Source: Nitrincola alkalilacustris
GTDB taxonomy: Bacteria > Pseudomonadota > Gammaproteobacteria > Pseudomonadales > Balneatricaceae
Length of the DNA: 64,000 nt
Direction of reading: 5' to 3'
Assembly: GCF_008973755.1 (NCBI RefSeq)
Contig: NZ_WBOM01000005.1
Coordinates: 62,001-126,000 of the forward strand
Shown: in pieces, positions 27,662-36,713 of the stretch
How the letters are laid out: each line of letters begins with the position of its first letter
Position numbering within the stretch: the first letter of the stretch is position 1
Translations under genes and position numbers: made by a program
The notes under the pieces: generated by a model
Databases searched by the model: none
Told to the model about the DNA's origin: nothing
The model's input: the letters and a program-made list of their open reading frames with translations, nothing else

Positions 27662-28873
27662 ATGTCTCTTAAGCGTGCGAACGTGCAGGTGGATCAGTTA
27701 CCAGTCGGGGAGCTTTTTGTGCCCGGTATGCCTGATCCGGCAGTATTTACCTATCGAGATAAACTGAAGCCCTTTCAGGCAGTATCTGTGACGATGCCGG
27801 TCGATTCGGAGGCTGTCACCTATCCCGGTATCCATCCAATTTTTGCTCAGAACCTTCCGGAGGGATATCTGGCGGATATCTTACGCAAGACGATTTCCAA
27901 GCTTCAGGGTGCAGGTGATCTGGTGATGTTGACAGCACTGGGGCGTTATCAGGTGGGTAGGGTGATCGTTACGTCACCTGATCAGATGGTTGATGCTGAA
28001 TCTGCCGAGAGCGTTGGTGAGTCGATGAACGGGCTGCTGACGTCAGGCAACAGTGCGCTGTTCGAAGAGTTGGTCAGCAAGTATGCGCTCAGGTCAGGTA
28101 TTTCAGGCGTGCAGCCAAAAGTGTTGGTACCCGCAAGGGTGGAGGAGCGGGGCACGCTGAAAACAGAAGGGTTCATCGTCAAGTCCTGGGGTGATGACTA
28201 TCCACAACTGGCGGCCAATGAGTACTTCTGCATGCGGGTTGCCCGCAGTGTGGGGTTGGCGGTTCCGGACTTTGATCTTTCAGCGGATGCCCGCCTGTTT
28301 GTGATGAAGCGTTTTGATCGCGATGGCGAGGGTAACTGGCTCGGCTTTGAGGATGCCTGTGTCTTGCAGGGGCTGCCGCCACTGGACAAGTACAGTGGCA
28401 GTTATGAACGACTGGCCAGAAGTATATCCGCATTTGTATCACCGGATCATCGCAGGCAGGACCTGACTTCACTATTCCTCTCTTTGCTGGTGTCACGTGC
28501 GGTGGGGAATGGCGATGCGCACCTGAAAAATTTCGGCATTCTGTACTCCTCTCCTTTTGCTCAGCGCAGATTAGCACCCGCCTATGACATAGTATCGACT
28601 CTTCCCTATCTGAATAAGGATGTGCCGGCTTTGACGCTGGCAGGTAAAAAAACCTGGTGGGAGCCTCGCTATCTGAAAACCTTTGGCCGTACGGCCTGCG
28701 GTCTGTCAGAGAAAGAGGTGGTCGGAGCTTTTCATCAGGTAGCGTTGGCTCTGGATCAGGTCAGAGTAGAGATGGAACAGTATGCTGCTGACCACCCTGC
28801 TTTTCGTGAGATAGGCGCTGCGATGACTCAGATCTTCGCCACATCTGCACGGCTGTTTGCCGAGGTGGAGTAG
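27662..28873 (+). CDS. hipA: HipA-family serine/threonine kinase toxin
   Basis: A 403-residue kinase. E. coli HipA phosphorylates glutamyl-tRNA synthetase and causes persistence. Key elements are visible: the SGVQPKVLV loop that carries the autophosphorylated serine in HipA, the lysine in FIVKSW, the catalytic loop NGDAHLKNFG with D285 (Mg-binding or catalytic), and D309 in APAYDIVS. The N-terminal subdomain (1-100) is the usual HipA_N fold, in the same chain, so this is a full-length HipA rather than a split HipST system. Confidence 0.87.
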   Translation: MSLKRANVQVDQLPVGELFVPGMPDPAVFTYRDKLKPFQAVSVTMPVDSEAVTYPGIHPIFAQNLPEGYLADILRKTISKLQGAGDLVMLTALGRYQVGRVIVTSPDQMVDAESAESVGESMNGLLTSGNSALFEELVSKYALRSGISGVQPKVLVPARVEERGTLKTEGFIVKSWGDDYPQLAANEYFCMRVARSVGLAVPDFDLSADARLFVMKRFDRDGEGNWLGFEDACVLQGLPPLDKYSGSYERLARSISAFVSPDHRRQDLTSLFLSLLVSRAVGNGDAHLKNFGILYSSPFAQRRLAPAYDIVSTLPYLNKDVPALTLAGKKTWWEPRYLKTFGRTACGLSEKEVVGAFHQVALALDQVRVEMEQYAADHPAFREIGAAMTQIFATSARLFAEVE

Positions 28874-28907
28874 TGTGGCAGGGGCTGCTTCTCATCAGTC
28901 GCGCCCG

Positions 28908-28938
28908 ATAACCACCACTTGTCGCAAGTAATAACCAC
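28908..28938 (+). promoter_or_regulatory. Direct repeat upstream of the DUF2306-like gene
   Basis: ATAACCAC occurs at 28908-28915 and 28931-28938, 23 bases apart (about two helix turns). Sixty bases further on, TTAACA and TGTTAA (28992-28997, 29002-29007) form a short palindrome just before the ribosome binding site. The spacing suits binding by a dimeric regulator; the LytTR protein encoded 3 kb away is one candidate. Confidence 0.25.
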
Positions 28939-29023
28939 TGGTCAGATCGCGTTGAGAGAGAAGTCAGCCCTTCTTTACACTGCCCGCATGATTAACAACC
29001 CTGTTAACAGCGGAGGTGTGAGT

Positions 29024-29674
29024 ATGTTCTATTCCATCCTATTGTCGATCCATATTCTGGCCGGATCGGCGGCACTGATTGCTGCAATCATTGCAGCCGG
29101 GCTGAAAACTGCCAATTTATCCCATCACTGGCATCGAATCAGTGGACTGGTGTTTGTTGCCGGTATGCTGCTGGTGTTCGTGACCGCGGTGGTGATGACG
29201 ATGCTCAAGCCCAATCTGTTTCTCCTTCTTATTGCGATCTTCAGCGTCTATCTGGCATTGACTGGCTGGAGAATGGCGCGCAACCGGAGAGGTGATCCAG
29301 GTGTGGTTGACTGGTTGCTGCAGGGTGCCATGTTGCTGTCAGCGTTGATGATGCTTGGGCTCGGCGCTTTACAACTATTCAATGGCATGGGGCAGGGGAT
29401 CACCTTGCTGGTATTTGCCGGGTTGAGTCTCTGGTTCAGCCTGTCGGGGCTGAGAACACTTCGTGAAGGTGGGTTCAGAGGCGGTGAGCGAATCGCCAAC
29501 CATGCCGGGATGATGCTCGGGGGGACCATCGCGACGATAACGGCAGTGTTGGTTGTGAATGTCAGCCTGGAGCCCGCATTTATCCTCTGGCTGGCGCCGA
29601 CCGTATTGATCACACCACTTATCATCTGGTGGAAATATCGTTTGCTGTCTGGTGTGCGTGTCAGGGGCATGTGA
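29024..29674 (+). CDS. DUF2306-like integral membrane protein
   Basis: A 216-residue protein with about seven hydrophobic segments and no known catalytic motif. The N-terminal LLSIHILAGSAALIAA, followed by HHWHRISGLVFVAGM, resembles DUF2306-type membrane proteins with conserved histidines. The frame extends upstream to 28919, but GGAGGTG before the ATG at 29024 fixes that start. It is 44 bases before the LytS-like kinase gene on the same strand and may be part of that signalling unit. Confidence 0.6.
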   Translation: MFYSILLSIHILAGSAALIAAIIAAGLKTANLSHHWHRISGLVFVAGMLLVFVTAVVMTMLKPNLFLLLIAIFSVYLALTGWRMARNRRGDPGVVDWLLQGAMLLSALMMLGLGALQLFNGMGQGITLLVFAGLSLWFSLSGLRTLREGGFRGGERIANHAGMMLGGTIATITAVLVVNVSLEPAFILWLAPTVLITPLIIWWKYRLLSGVRVRGM

Positions 29675-29718
29675 TGTGGTAGGCTTTTCTTCTCGTGCCG
29701 TTAAACGGATCTATCATC

Positions 29719-30798
29719 ATGTCGGTATTTTCATTTTCTCAATCGGAAACCGGGCTCAGTACCTTCATCAGGTTACTGAGCCGCTATCTACTGGTCACGT
29801 TGCTGGCCTGTGGGGTGATCACGATACTGGTCTGGTTGCTGACCGATCTGGACCTGTTGCGCAGTGCCAGCGTTTCGCTGGGTTATGGGGTGACAGCGGT
29901 GTTGCTGCTGAACACCGCACTTTACTGGATTCGCTCACTCCCAACCTGGCTGACGGCGGGGTTGGCGCTGTTTCTGGGTCTGCTTCTGGGGGTCAGTAAT
30001 CACTTCTGGGTGGTGACGGGGGAGTTGGCACCACGGTTACTGCTGGAGCAGCCGCAGCGGGTACTCACTCAACTGGTGATTGGTGGCATCTTTACGCTAA
30101 GTGTGTGCTACTTTTTCTACACCTATGCACTGTCACGTGCTCTGCAGGCGGATATCGAAGCGCACAAGGCACGCGAGACGCAGCAGCAACATGCTTCTGC
30201 GCTGGCAGAGCTCAGAGTGCTGCAAAGTCAGATGGAGCCCCATTTTCTTTTCAATACGCTGGCCAATATTCAGGGTTTGATTGATCAGCAACCTGAGCAG
30301 GCCAAGGCGATGATACAGGCGCTGACGACGCTCTTGCGACGCAACCTGCATCAGGTTCGGTCCGACTGGAGCACTCTGAATGAGGAACTTGCGCTGGTCA
30401 GTGCCTATCTTGAAATCCAACAGATCCGCATGGGAGAACGGTTGCAGTGGCAGATCAATCTGGATGATGAGCTGCGATTGTTCGAGCTTCCTCCACTGGT
30501 GTTGCAGCCATTGGTGGAGAATGCGATCCGGCATGGGCTGGAGCCTTTACCTCAGGGTGGGACGTTGACCATCCTGGCTGTGCCGACGCTGCAGGGGTGT
30601 GAGATACAGATAGAGGATAATGGCATAGGTATGCAGCAGGTCAGCACAACAGAGGGACAGGGTGTGGCGTTGAACAATCTGCGTGAGCGTCTGGCACTGC
30701 TATATGATGATCGTGCGAAGCTTAGAATCGTTCGGCCGGATGAGGGCGGTACGCGGGTGGTGCTGACACTGCCGTTTCGAGAGAGGGTAGCATCATGA
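29719..30798 (+). CDS. LytS/AlgZ-like sensor histidine kinase
   Basis: A 359-residue membrane kinase: four hydrophobic segments (about 15-145), then a His_kinase domain with the phospho-acceptor motif QMEPHFLFNTLANI, and an HATPase domain with LQPLVENAIRHG and the DNGIGM box. Such kinases pair with LytTR regulators, and one lies 1.3 kb downstream. The stop overlaps the start of the serine hydrolase (ATGA). A GTG at 29695 also opens the frame; the ATG at 29719 is preferred on context. Confidence 0.85.
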   Translation: MSVFSFSQSETGLSTFIRLLSRYLLVTLLACGVITILVWLLTDLDLLRSASVSLGYGVTAVLLLNTALYWIRSLPTWLTAGLALFLGLLLGVSNHFWVVTGELAPRLLLEQPQRVLTQLVIGGIFTLSVCYFFYTYALSRALQADIEAHKARETQQQHASALAELRVLQSQMEPHFLFNTLANIQGLIDQQPEQAKAMIQALTTLLRRNLHQVRSDWSTLNEELALVSAYLEIQQIRMGERLQWQINLDDELRLFELPPLVLQPLVENAIRHGLEPLPQGGTLTILAVPTLQGCEIQIEDNGIGMQQVSTTEGQGVALNNLRERLALLYDDRAKLRIVRPDEGGTRVVLTLPFRERVAS

Positions 30799-32000
30799 AG
30801 GCTTTGAAAATATTACTGAAGGTAATAGCTGGGTTTATGGCGCTGATATTAGTGATCGGTCTGGGTGCCTTTGTTTGGTTAAAGCAGAGTCCCTATTGGG
30901 CCGGCATCACTTTGTTTTCTGATGCATATCGGGTCGAAAACTTCCGCTCGATGGATCGTATTTTCCCGCATCGAACTGTTGCATCATCTGGCGATGTTCG
31001 GGTGCTTCAAAAGCAGTTAATGTCGCTGCCAAAAACCTATATTTTTCAGGGCGCTGACCGCGATACGGACCGCTTTTTAGAGCAAACCACCACCACGGGT
31101 TTGTTGGTGTTGCATCGCGATACCATTGTTTATGAGCAGTACTGGTTGGGGGCAGATGAAAATGCGCTGTTAACGTCCTGGTCCATGGCCAAATCAGTGC
31201 TATCAGCCTTAATTGGCATCGCCATTGATGAGGGCTACATCGGCAGTGTGCATGATACTATTGGTGATTATGTGCCGACACTAAAAGGTACCGATTACGG
31301 TGCCGTGTCTATTGATGCAGCGCTGACAATGTCTTCGGGCATGCAGTTTGACGAAAATTACGAAAACCCGCTATCCGACATCAATATGCTGTTCATTCGT
31401 GCCATGGCAATGAATGTGCCAGTCGAGCAGATTCTGGCAGAACTGGTGGCTGTGCGTGAACCTGGTATTTACAACGATTACATCAGTTCCGATTCCATGG
31501 CCTTGGGGCTGGTATTGGAGTATGCGACCGGTATGCCGTTGTCTGACTACCTGGCCACGCGGCTTTGGGCACCTATGGGGGCAGAAGCAAACGCAACTTG
31601 GAGTTCGGATCGCACAGGACGCGAGTTTGCACTTTGCTGCCTTAACGCCACCTTGCGTGATTTCGGCCGCTTCGGGCTTTTGTACCTTGAAGGTGGGCAG
31701 CGTGAGGGAGAAGCCATCATTCCTGCGGACTGGGTTCAGATAAGCTTGAATCCGACCGCACCCCATTTACAGCCAGGCGAAAACCCCGACAGCAGTTGGA
31801 CCTTTGGCTACGGTTACAAGTGGTGGGTGCCGGAGGAGCCTCAGGGCGACTTTCTAGCCATTGGAGTTTGGGGACAATACATCTATGTACACCCAGAACA
31901 CGAAGTGGTGATCGTCAAGACTAGTGCTGATCCAAATTTTGATGCTAATGACCATGAGTCGGTGGCCTTCTTTCGGGCGATTGCAGGAGTGATAGATTAG
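30795..32000 (+). CDS. Membrane-anchored beta-lactamase-fold serine hydrolase
   Basis: A 401-residue protein with one N-terminal helix (about 7-29) and a periplasmic PF00144-type domain. The nucleophile motif is S130-M-A-K133, and a second active-site motif is probably Y229-I-S231 in YNDYISSDS. Near the C-terminus, IGVWGQYIYVHPEHEVVIVK occupies the place of the KTG/HxG strand. It resembles 6-aminohexanoate-dimer hydrolase/EstB-type esterases more than true beta-lactamases. It starts inside the kinase stop codon, between kinase and regulator. Its DNA reads less GC-rich than its neighbours, which suggests a later insertion. Confidence 0.8.
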   Translation: MKALKILLKVIAGFMALILVIGLGAFVWLKQSPYWAGITLFSDAYRVENFRSMDRIFPHRTVASSGDVRVLQKQLMSLPKTYIFQGADRDTDRFLEQTTTTGLLVLHRDTIVYEQYWLGADENALLTSWSMAKSVLSALIGIAIDEGYIGSVHDTIGDYVPTLKGTDYGAVSIDAALTMSSGMQFDENYENPLSDINMLFIRAMAMNVPVEQILAELVAVREPGIYNDYISSDSMALGLVLEYATGMPLSDYLATRLWAPMGAEANATWSSDRTGREFALCCLNATLRDFGRFGLLYLEGGQREGEAIIPADWVQISLNPTAPHLQPGENPDSSWTFGYGYKWWVPEEPQGDFLAIGVWGQYIYVHPEHEVVIVKTSADPNFDANDHESVAFFRAIAGVID

Positions 32001-32067
32001 TGTACGTTTTCTTTACTCAGCTAAGCCCGTTAGTACGCATGATAGAGCGAGCGGATAAGGAGGCGAG

Positions 32068-32838
32068 ATGCAGCTGACCTGTCTGCTGGCCGATGATGAG
32101 CCGGTGCTACGCTTCAATCTGCACCAGCGCCTGGAGAGCCTCTGGCCTGAGCTGGATCAGATCCATCTGGCCAGTGACGGGGTCGAAGCCTGGACGAAGA
32201 TTCAGGCGATCAGGCCGTCGGTGGTGTTTCTCGATATCAACATGCCAGCGATGACCGGCCTTGAAGTGGCGTTGAACATGCAGCAGGCGGGACTGACTCG
32301 CGACTGCGCACTGGTTTTTCTGACAGCCTATGATGAGTTTGCCGTGCAGGCATTTGAGCGAGAGGCGATCGACTATCTACTTAAGCCGGTGGATGACCGG
32401 CGTCTGCAGCAGACAATAGAGCGCATCAAACAGCGTCAGTTGGAGCCGGGGCTTGCGGATCTTGGTCAGTTACGTGAATTGCTGCAGCAGTCATCCAGGG
32501 AGGTGGCGCCACGCTGGCTGAACTGGTTCAATGTGCAGCAGGGTGAGGAGATTCTGATGATCAGTGTGGATGAGGTTTTAGCCTTTCGGGCTGAAGACAA
32601 GTACACCACACTAGTCACCGAAGGCGGCGAATACCTGATCCGTACTCCTCTCAAACAGCTGGAAAATCAGCTGGATCCTGAGCGTTTCTGGCGCATTCAT
32701 CGCAGCAGCATCGTGCAGGTGCGGATGATTGAAAAGATCAGCCGCACACTGACAGGGCAGTTGAACGTCAAGCTCAAAGGGAGCCGAAAAAGCCTGGCGG
32801 TGAGTCGGCGTTTTGCTGAGCGTTTTCGTCAGAGCTAG
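32068..32838 (+). CDS. LytTR-family response regulator
   Basis: A 256-residue DNA-binding response regulator: receiver domain (about 4-125, acceptor aspartate in VVFLDINMPAMTG, KPVDD) and a C-terminal LytTR domain (about 150-254, with AFRAEDKYTTLVTEGGEYLIRT). A strong AGGAGG precedes the ATG. It is the cognate partner of the LytS-like kinase despite the intervening hydrolase gene. Confidence 0.9.
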   Translation: MQLTCLLADDEPVLRFNLHQRLESLWPELDQIHLASDGVEAWTKIQAIRPSVVFLDINMPAMTGLEVALNMQQAGLTRDCALVFLTAYDEFAVQAFEREAIDYLLKPVDDRRLQQTIERIKQRQLEPGLADLGQLRELLQQSSREVAPRWLNWFNVQQGEEILMISVDEVLAFRAEDKYTTLVTEGGEYLIRTPLKQLENQLDPERFWRIHRSSIVQVRMIEKISRTLTGQLNVKLKGSRKSLAVSRRFAERFRQS

Positions 32839-32870
32839 AGCTTTCGGAAGAGCTAGAACTTTCGGCAGAG

Positions 32871-34955
32871 TTAAAACAGGCCACTCACACGATAAACGCT
32901 GCTTGCTACAGCATTTGCCAGTACGCGAGAGTGGCTGTCGATCAGGGTGAACTTCTCTCTGGCGCGGGTGATGCCGGTGTAGATCAGTTCACGGGTCAGG
33001 ATCGGGCTATCGTGATCCGGCAGCAGCAGAGCTGTGTGGCGGAACTCCGAGCCCTGTGATTTGTGCACGGTCATGGCAAAAACTGTTTCAGCAGCCTGAA
33101 GGCGTCCCGGTAGAATCCAGCGGATGCGATCCGTGCCATCACCGGCAGGAAAGGCAACGCGCAATACCCGGCTGATACGGCCATCCTCATGCTGGCGCGG
33201 ATACTCCAGAGTCATACCGATATCGCCATTCATCAATCCCAGGCTGTAGTCATTGCGGGTGATCATTACCGGGCGGCCGGTGTACCAGATCCCTGTGGGA
33301 TCGATCAGCCCGTGAGACTGCAAAGCGCTCGCAATTCGTTCATTCAACTGCTCCACACCCCAGGGTCCCATTCGCAGGGCGGCAAGCAACTGGAATTGGC
33401 CGTGAGCTTTGAGTACGGCTCTGGCCCAGTTATCCCAACTCTCCGTTGGGTCCGTATTGGCAGGGCGCTGTTGCTGCAGGCAGGACAGGTAGGTGCCGTA
33501 ACCCGCCTCGGAATCTGTGATCAGTTGCTCGAAGCGTTGATCCGTTGCACTGTTCAGACGCAGGTGCTGCAGATCAGCAAACTGACCGTTAAAAACGGCC
33601 TGCAGCTCTGTGGTGTTGGCGGCAGTATTGACCCGTCGGGCCAGCGTCCCGATTCCGGACTGGCTGCCGAAACGAAAGCTGTGGCGCAGCATGGTGATCA
33701 CCTGATCACGCGCGGTGCCATGCGGATCAATATATTCGGCAGGGATGCTCTGTTGGCAAATGCCTTGCAGCCACTGTGCGGTTGCTGGTGTGTAGTGGGC
33801 GGCATCAGCACGCTGACACAGACTGCCCAATACGGCACCGGCCTCGACGGATGCCAGCTGATCCTTGTCACCGAGCAGAATCAGGCGTGCTCCCGGAGCG
33901 AGTGCCGACAGCAGATTGGCCATCATCTCAACATCCACCATCGATGCCTCATCCACCACCACCAGATCCACCGGCAGTGGGTTACCAGCATGATGACGGA
34001 AGAAACGACTGCCGGGAATCGGGCCCAGCAGACGGTGCAGGGTGGTTACCTCAGTAGGAATCTCATCTCTGATTCGCTCGGCATCCGGCAGTTGCGAAAG
34101 GTTCAGCCCCTGCACCTGACCTGCAATCGACTCATTCAGGCGTGCGGCTGCTTTACCGGTCGGTGCAGCCAGACGAATGCGCAGTGCACCACCCTGCTGT
34201 GACAGCGCCAGATGTTGCAGCAGGGCGAGCAGTTTGACGACGGTGGTGGTCTTGCCGGTGCCGGGGCCACCGGTGATCACGGCAAAGGCACTTCGGGCTG
34301 CCAGCGCACAGGCGATCATCTGCCAGTTGGGATCGGTATCCTTGCTCTCAAAAAGCAGATTAAGGCTCTGCTTCAGCAGGCTCTCTGGCAGGTCGAAGGG
34401 CTGTTCCAGACGGCTCAGAATCACCTGGCTGATCTGCTGTTCGTAGCGCCAGAAGCGCCGCAGGTATAGCAGCGGGCGCTCTGCAGAGCCTGACAGTACC
34501 AGTGGTGTATTGAGTGATGTGTTGAGTGGTGTGTTGTTCTCGGTTGTGTCGTCGCTCGTGCCAGTGCGCGTGATCAACAGTGGGTGGCTGAGTGCCTGCA
34601 GCCACTGGTCGAGTTGAATACTGCTCAGCAGCTGTCCCGGCAGCACGGACAGTTCACTCTGATCTCCTTCTGGCGGCAGAGATAAGGCCCGCTCAGGTTC
34701 ATCCAGACAGTGTTGCAGATCCAGGCAAACATGCCCACGGCCATTCTGATGGCTGGTCAACGCTGCTGCCAGCAACAGTAGCGGAGAAGCATCAACCACT
34801 TCCTTGCTCAGAAAACGGGCCAGTTCAACATCAAGCCAACGCAACCAACCCGCCTCAGCCCAACGCTCCAGCACCGCCAGCAGTGCTTCACTGTCCTGCT
34901 GCAGTGTGCTGAGATTGATCGTAGAGGCTGTCTGCGGGGTCATGCTGATTCTCAT
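32871..34955 (-). CDS. recD: Exodeoxyribonuclease V subunit alpha (RecD helicase)
   Basis: 5'-3' helicase subunit of RecBCD, acting in double-strand break repair and degradation of foreign DNA (694 aa). It has Walker A GGPGTGKTTTV near residue 230, a DEAS motif (VVDEASMVDVEMM), GDKDQLASVEAG, and the C-terminal TVHKSQGSEF and YTGITRAREK. Its start is at 34955 or 34943. No good ribosome binding site is seen, and a terminator-like hairpin with six U abuts 34955. recB and recC lie 18 kb away on the same strand. Residues about 140-151 come from a 12-bp tandem repeat. Confidence 0.92.
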   Translation of the reverse strand: MRISMTPQTASTINLSTLQQDSEALLAVLERWAEAGWLRWLDVELARFLSKEVVDASPLLLLAAALTSHQNGRGHVCLDLQHCLDEPERALSLPPEGDQSELSVLPGQLLSSIQLDQWLQALSHPLLITRTGTSDDTTENNTPLNTSLNTPLVLSGSAERPLLYLRRFWRYEQQISQVILSRLEQPFDLPESLLKQSLNLLFESKDTDPNWQMIACALAARSAFAVITGGPGTGKTTTVVKLLALLQHLALSQQGGALRIRLAAPTGKAAARLNESIAGQVQGLNLSQLPDAERIRDEIPTEVTTLHRLLGPIPGSRFFRHHAGNPLPVDLVVVDEASMVDVEMMANLLSALAPGARLILLGDKDQLASVEAGAVLGSLCQRADAAHYTPATAQWLQGICQQSIPAEYIDPHGTARDQVITMLRHSFRFGSQSGIGTLARRVNTAANTTELQAVFNGQFADLQHLRLNSATDQRFEQLITDSEAGYGTYLSCLQQQRPANTDPTESWDNWARAVLKAHGQFQLLAALRMGPWGVEQLNERIASALQSHGLIDPTGIWYTGRPVMITRNDYSLGLMNGDIGMTLEYPRQHEDGRISRVLRVAFPAGDGTDRIRWILPGRLQAAETVFAMTVHKSQGSEFRHTALLLPDHDSPILTRELIYTGITRAREKFTLIDSHSRVLANAVASSVYRVSGLF
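34501..34536 (-). repeat. In-frame 12-bp tandem repeat in recD
   Basis: Three units AGTGGTGTATTG, AGTGATGTGTTG and AGTGGTGTGTTG (plus strand) run without gaps and encode TPLN, TSLN and a second TPLN-like unit on the minus strand. It is probably a surface-loop expansion. Confidence 0.75.
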
Positions 34956-34982
34956 AAAAAAGGGTAGCCATAAAGACTACCC
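34956..34982 (-). terminator. Intrinsic terminator abutting the recD start
   Basis: On the minus strand GGGTAG (34982-34977) and CTACCC (34967-34962) form a six-pair stem with a nine-base loop, followed by six U and then directly the ATG of recD at 34955. It would stop transcripts coming from mgtE. recD would then need an initiation point very close to its start or readthrough. Confidence 0.6.
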
Positions 34983-35016
34983 CAAAGGAGTCTGAGGAAG
35001 CTACAGGACGCAGGCG

Positions 35017-35093
35017 AAAAGGGGTCAGGTACATTTATCGAAAAGGGGTCAGGTACATTTATCGCAAAGCAATAAATGTACCTGACCCCTTTT
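35017..35093. repeat. REP-like palindromic repeat array, left copy
   Basis: A 24-bp unit containing GGGGTCAGGTACATTTA is repeated exactly at 35017-35040 and 35041-35064, then occurs inverted at 35072-35093. The second and third copies form a 22-bp perfect stem with a nine-base loop. It lies between the ends of recD and mgtE. The same core and the same order (direct copies, then inverted) recur at 52880-52976 next to recB. Similar short palindromes are spread by REP-associated tyrosine transposases in other gammaproteobacteria, but no such transposase is in the window. Confidence 0.85.
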
Positions 35094-35106
35094 CGCCCTT
35101 TCCCCG

Positions 35107-36456
35107 TCAGTTCAACAGCATCAGTGTGCCGAGGCCGAGGAAAGCGAAGAAGCCGATCACATCAGTGACAGTAGTCAGGATGACCGGGCCGGACAGCGCC
35201 GGGTCGATTTTCAGTTTATCGAGCAGTATCGGGATGAATACGCCAGAAACCGCAGCAATCAGAATGTTAATGATGATCGCAATACCGATCACGATGCCGA
35301 TAATCATGTCACCAAACCAGAGGTAGGTAATGGCCGCTATCACGATAGCCCAGATCAGGCCATTGATGGCAGCAACACCGAGCTCTTTGTATAGCAGTGT
35401 GAAGTAGGTTTTCGGACCAATCTGATCCAGCGCCAAGCCCCGAATCATCAGTGTGAGTGTCTGGCTGCCAGCGATGCCGCCCATGCTTGCGACAATCGGC
35501 ATCAGCACGGCGAGAGCCACCACCTGCTCCAGTGTGGCCTCAAACAGCCCGATGGTCCAGGCTGCTAGAAAGGCGGTCAGCAGGTTGATGCCGAGCCAGA
35601 CCGCACGCCGTTTGGCGCTGTCGACGACTGGAGCGAACAGATCCTCGTCCTCATCAAGACCGGCCGTGTGCATGAACTGGCTCTCCATGCTGCGGCGCAT
35701 ATTCTCCATCGCTTCGCCGATCGACATGCGACCCAGCAGCTTGCCATCGGCATCTACCACGGCCAGAGCGGTATAGCCGGAGCGATACACCAGATCAGAC
35801 CCATCATCCAGATCCATGTTGCCTTCAACCACTGGGGCGTCACTGTCTATAAAAGAGTCGATTGATGTGTGACTACCCACTCCCAGCAACTGGCTGGCCT
35901 GAATCAAGCCGACATAACGGCCGGTGCGGTCAACGACAAACAGGCTGTCCTGATATTCAGCTTCATCGGTCAGTTTGCGAAACAGACGAATTGCATCCCG
36001 AACCTTGGCATTGCGATTGATGATCAGCAGGTCATGATCGGCATAACGACCACACTGTTCGTCATCATAGGTCAGTGCGGTATCCAGCCAGCGGCGTTGA
36101 CTTTCATCCAGGCGTGAGGCGGCATAGTGATAAACAGCGGGAGGTAACTCGTCCAGCAGTTCCAGCAGGTCATCAACGTCGATATTCTCAACCAGCTGGA
36201 ATAGCTGGTCGTCGTCTATCTGCTTGAATATGTTTTCACGCGCATCCACGCGCATGAAGGTCAGGGCTTCGATCTGATTTTCAGGTGGCAGGCTCTGCCA
36301 GGTGGTGACACGCTGCTCAACCGGCATCGCTTCCAGCGCCAGTGCGACCTCTTCAGGCTCGCGCTGGCTGAGCTTTTCGGTCAGCTGCTCCTGCCCCTCT
36401 TCGTCAAAGCTCTCCCTGACAATCTCTTCGATATCGAACAGCGGTTGTTCGGCCAT
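35107..36456 (-). CDS. mgtE: Magnesium transporter MgtE
   Basis: Mg2+ channel of 449 residues: cytoplasmic N domain with helical repeats (about 1-125), a CBS pair (about 130-250) that senses Mg2+, a connecting helix, and five membrane helices (about 280-449) with the SMGGIAGSQTLTLMIRGLAL filter region. Length and layout are normal. It reads toward recD and is divergent from nbaF across a 257-base promoter region. Confidence 0.93.
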   Translation of the reverse strand: MAEQPLFDIEEIVRESFDEEGQEQLTEKLSQREPEEVALALEAMPVEQRVTTWQSLPPENQIEALTFMRVDARENIFKQIDDDQLFQLVENIDVDDLLELLDELPPAVYHYAASRLDESQRRWLDTALTYDDEQCGRYADHDLLIINRNAKVRDAIRLFRKLTDEAEYQDSLFVVDRTGRYVGLIQASQLLGVGSHTSIDSFIDSDAPVVEGNMDLDDGSDLVYRSGYTALAVVDADGKLLGRMSIGEAMENMRRSMESQFMHTAGLDEDEDLFAPVVDSAKRRAVWLGINLLTAFLAAWTIGLFEATLEQVVALAVLMPIVASMGGIAGSQTLTLMIRGLALDQIGPKTYFTLLYKELGVAAINGLIWAIVIAAITYLWFGDMIIGIVIGIAIIINILIAAVSGVFIPILLDKLKIDPALSGPVILTTVTDVIGFFAFLGLGTLMLLN

Positions 36457-36601
36457 ATATCATATCCTTGAGCAGAGAGTTATCAGCGTGACTGCAGGGT
36501 GTTCGGGTTCAAGGGTTTATATCACAGATGATATCACTACTGACATCGCTGTAATCGAATACAAAGGTACAGATGTAAATAACGGAAATTATAGCAGTTT
36601 T

Positions 36602-36666
36602 CCAGATATACGAAAAACCTATATCTGGAGCATTAGATATGATTACCCACTTAATTCAGATGCTCC
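36602..36666. promoter_or_regulatory. Candidate operators in the mgtE-nbaF intergenic region
   Basis: CCAGATAT (36602-36609) and ATATCTGG (36621-36628) form a perfect inverted repeat with an 11-base spacer. An overlapping pair, GGAGCAT (36627-36633) and ATGCTCC (36660-36666), forms a wider one. They lie 50-110 bases before the nbaF start, the usual place for LysR-type activation. AAACCTATATCT (36615-36626) recurs inverted with one change upstream of nbaD. Confidence 0.4.
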
Positions 36667-36713
36667 TATGATCAAGGCATGAACTAAAGCCACACAAATT
36701 ATCAGGAGTCAGC

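Noticed and set aside
33189-34202. Plus-strand ORF (337 codons) opposite recD
   Set aside because: Antisense frame of conserved RecD motifs.
34501-34536. recD repeat as a phase-variation switch
   Set aside because: The unit is 12 bp, so gain or loss of units keeps the frame and cannot switch the gene off.
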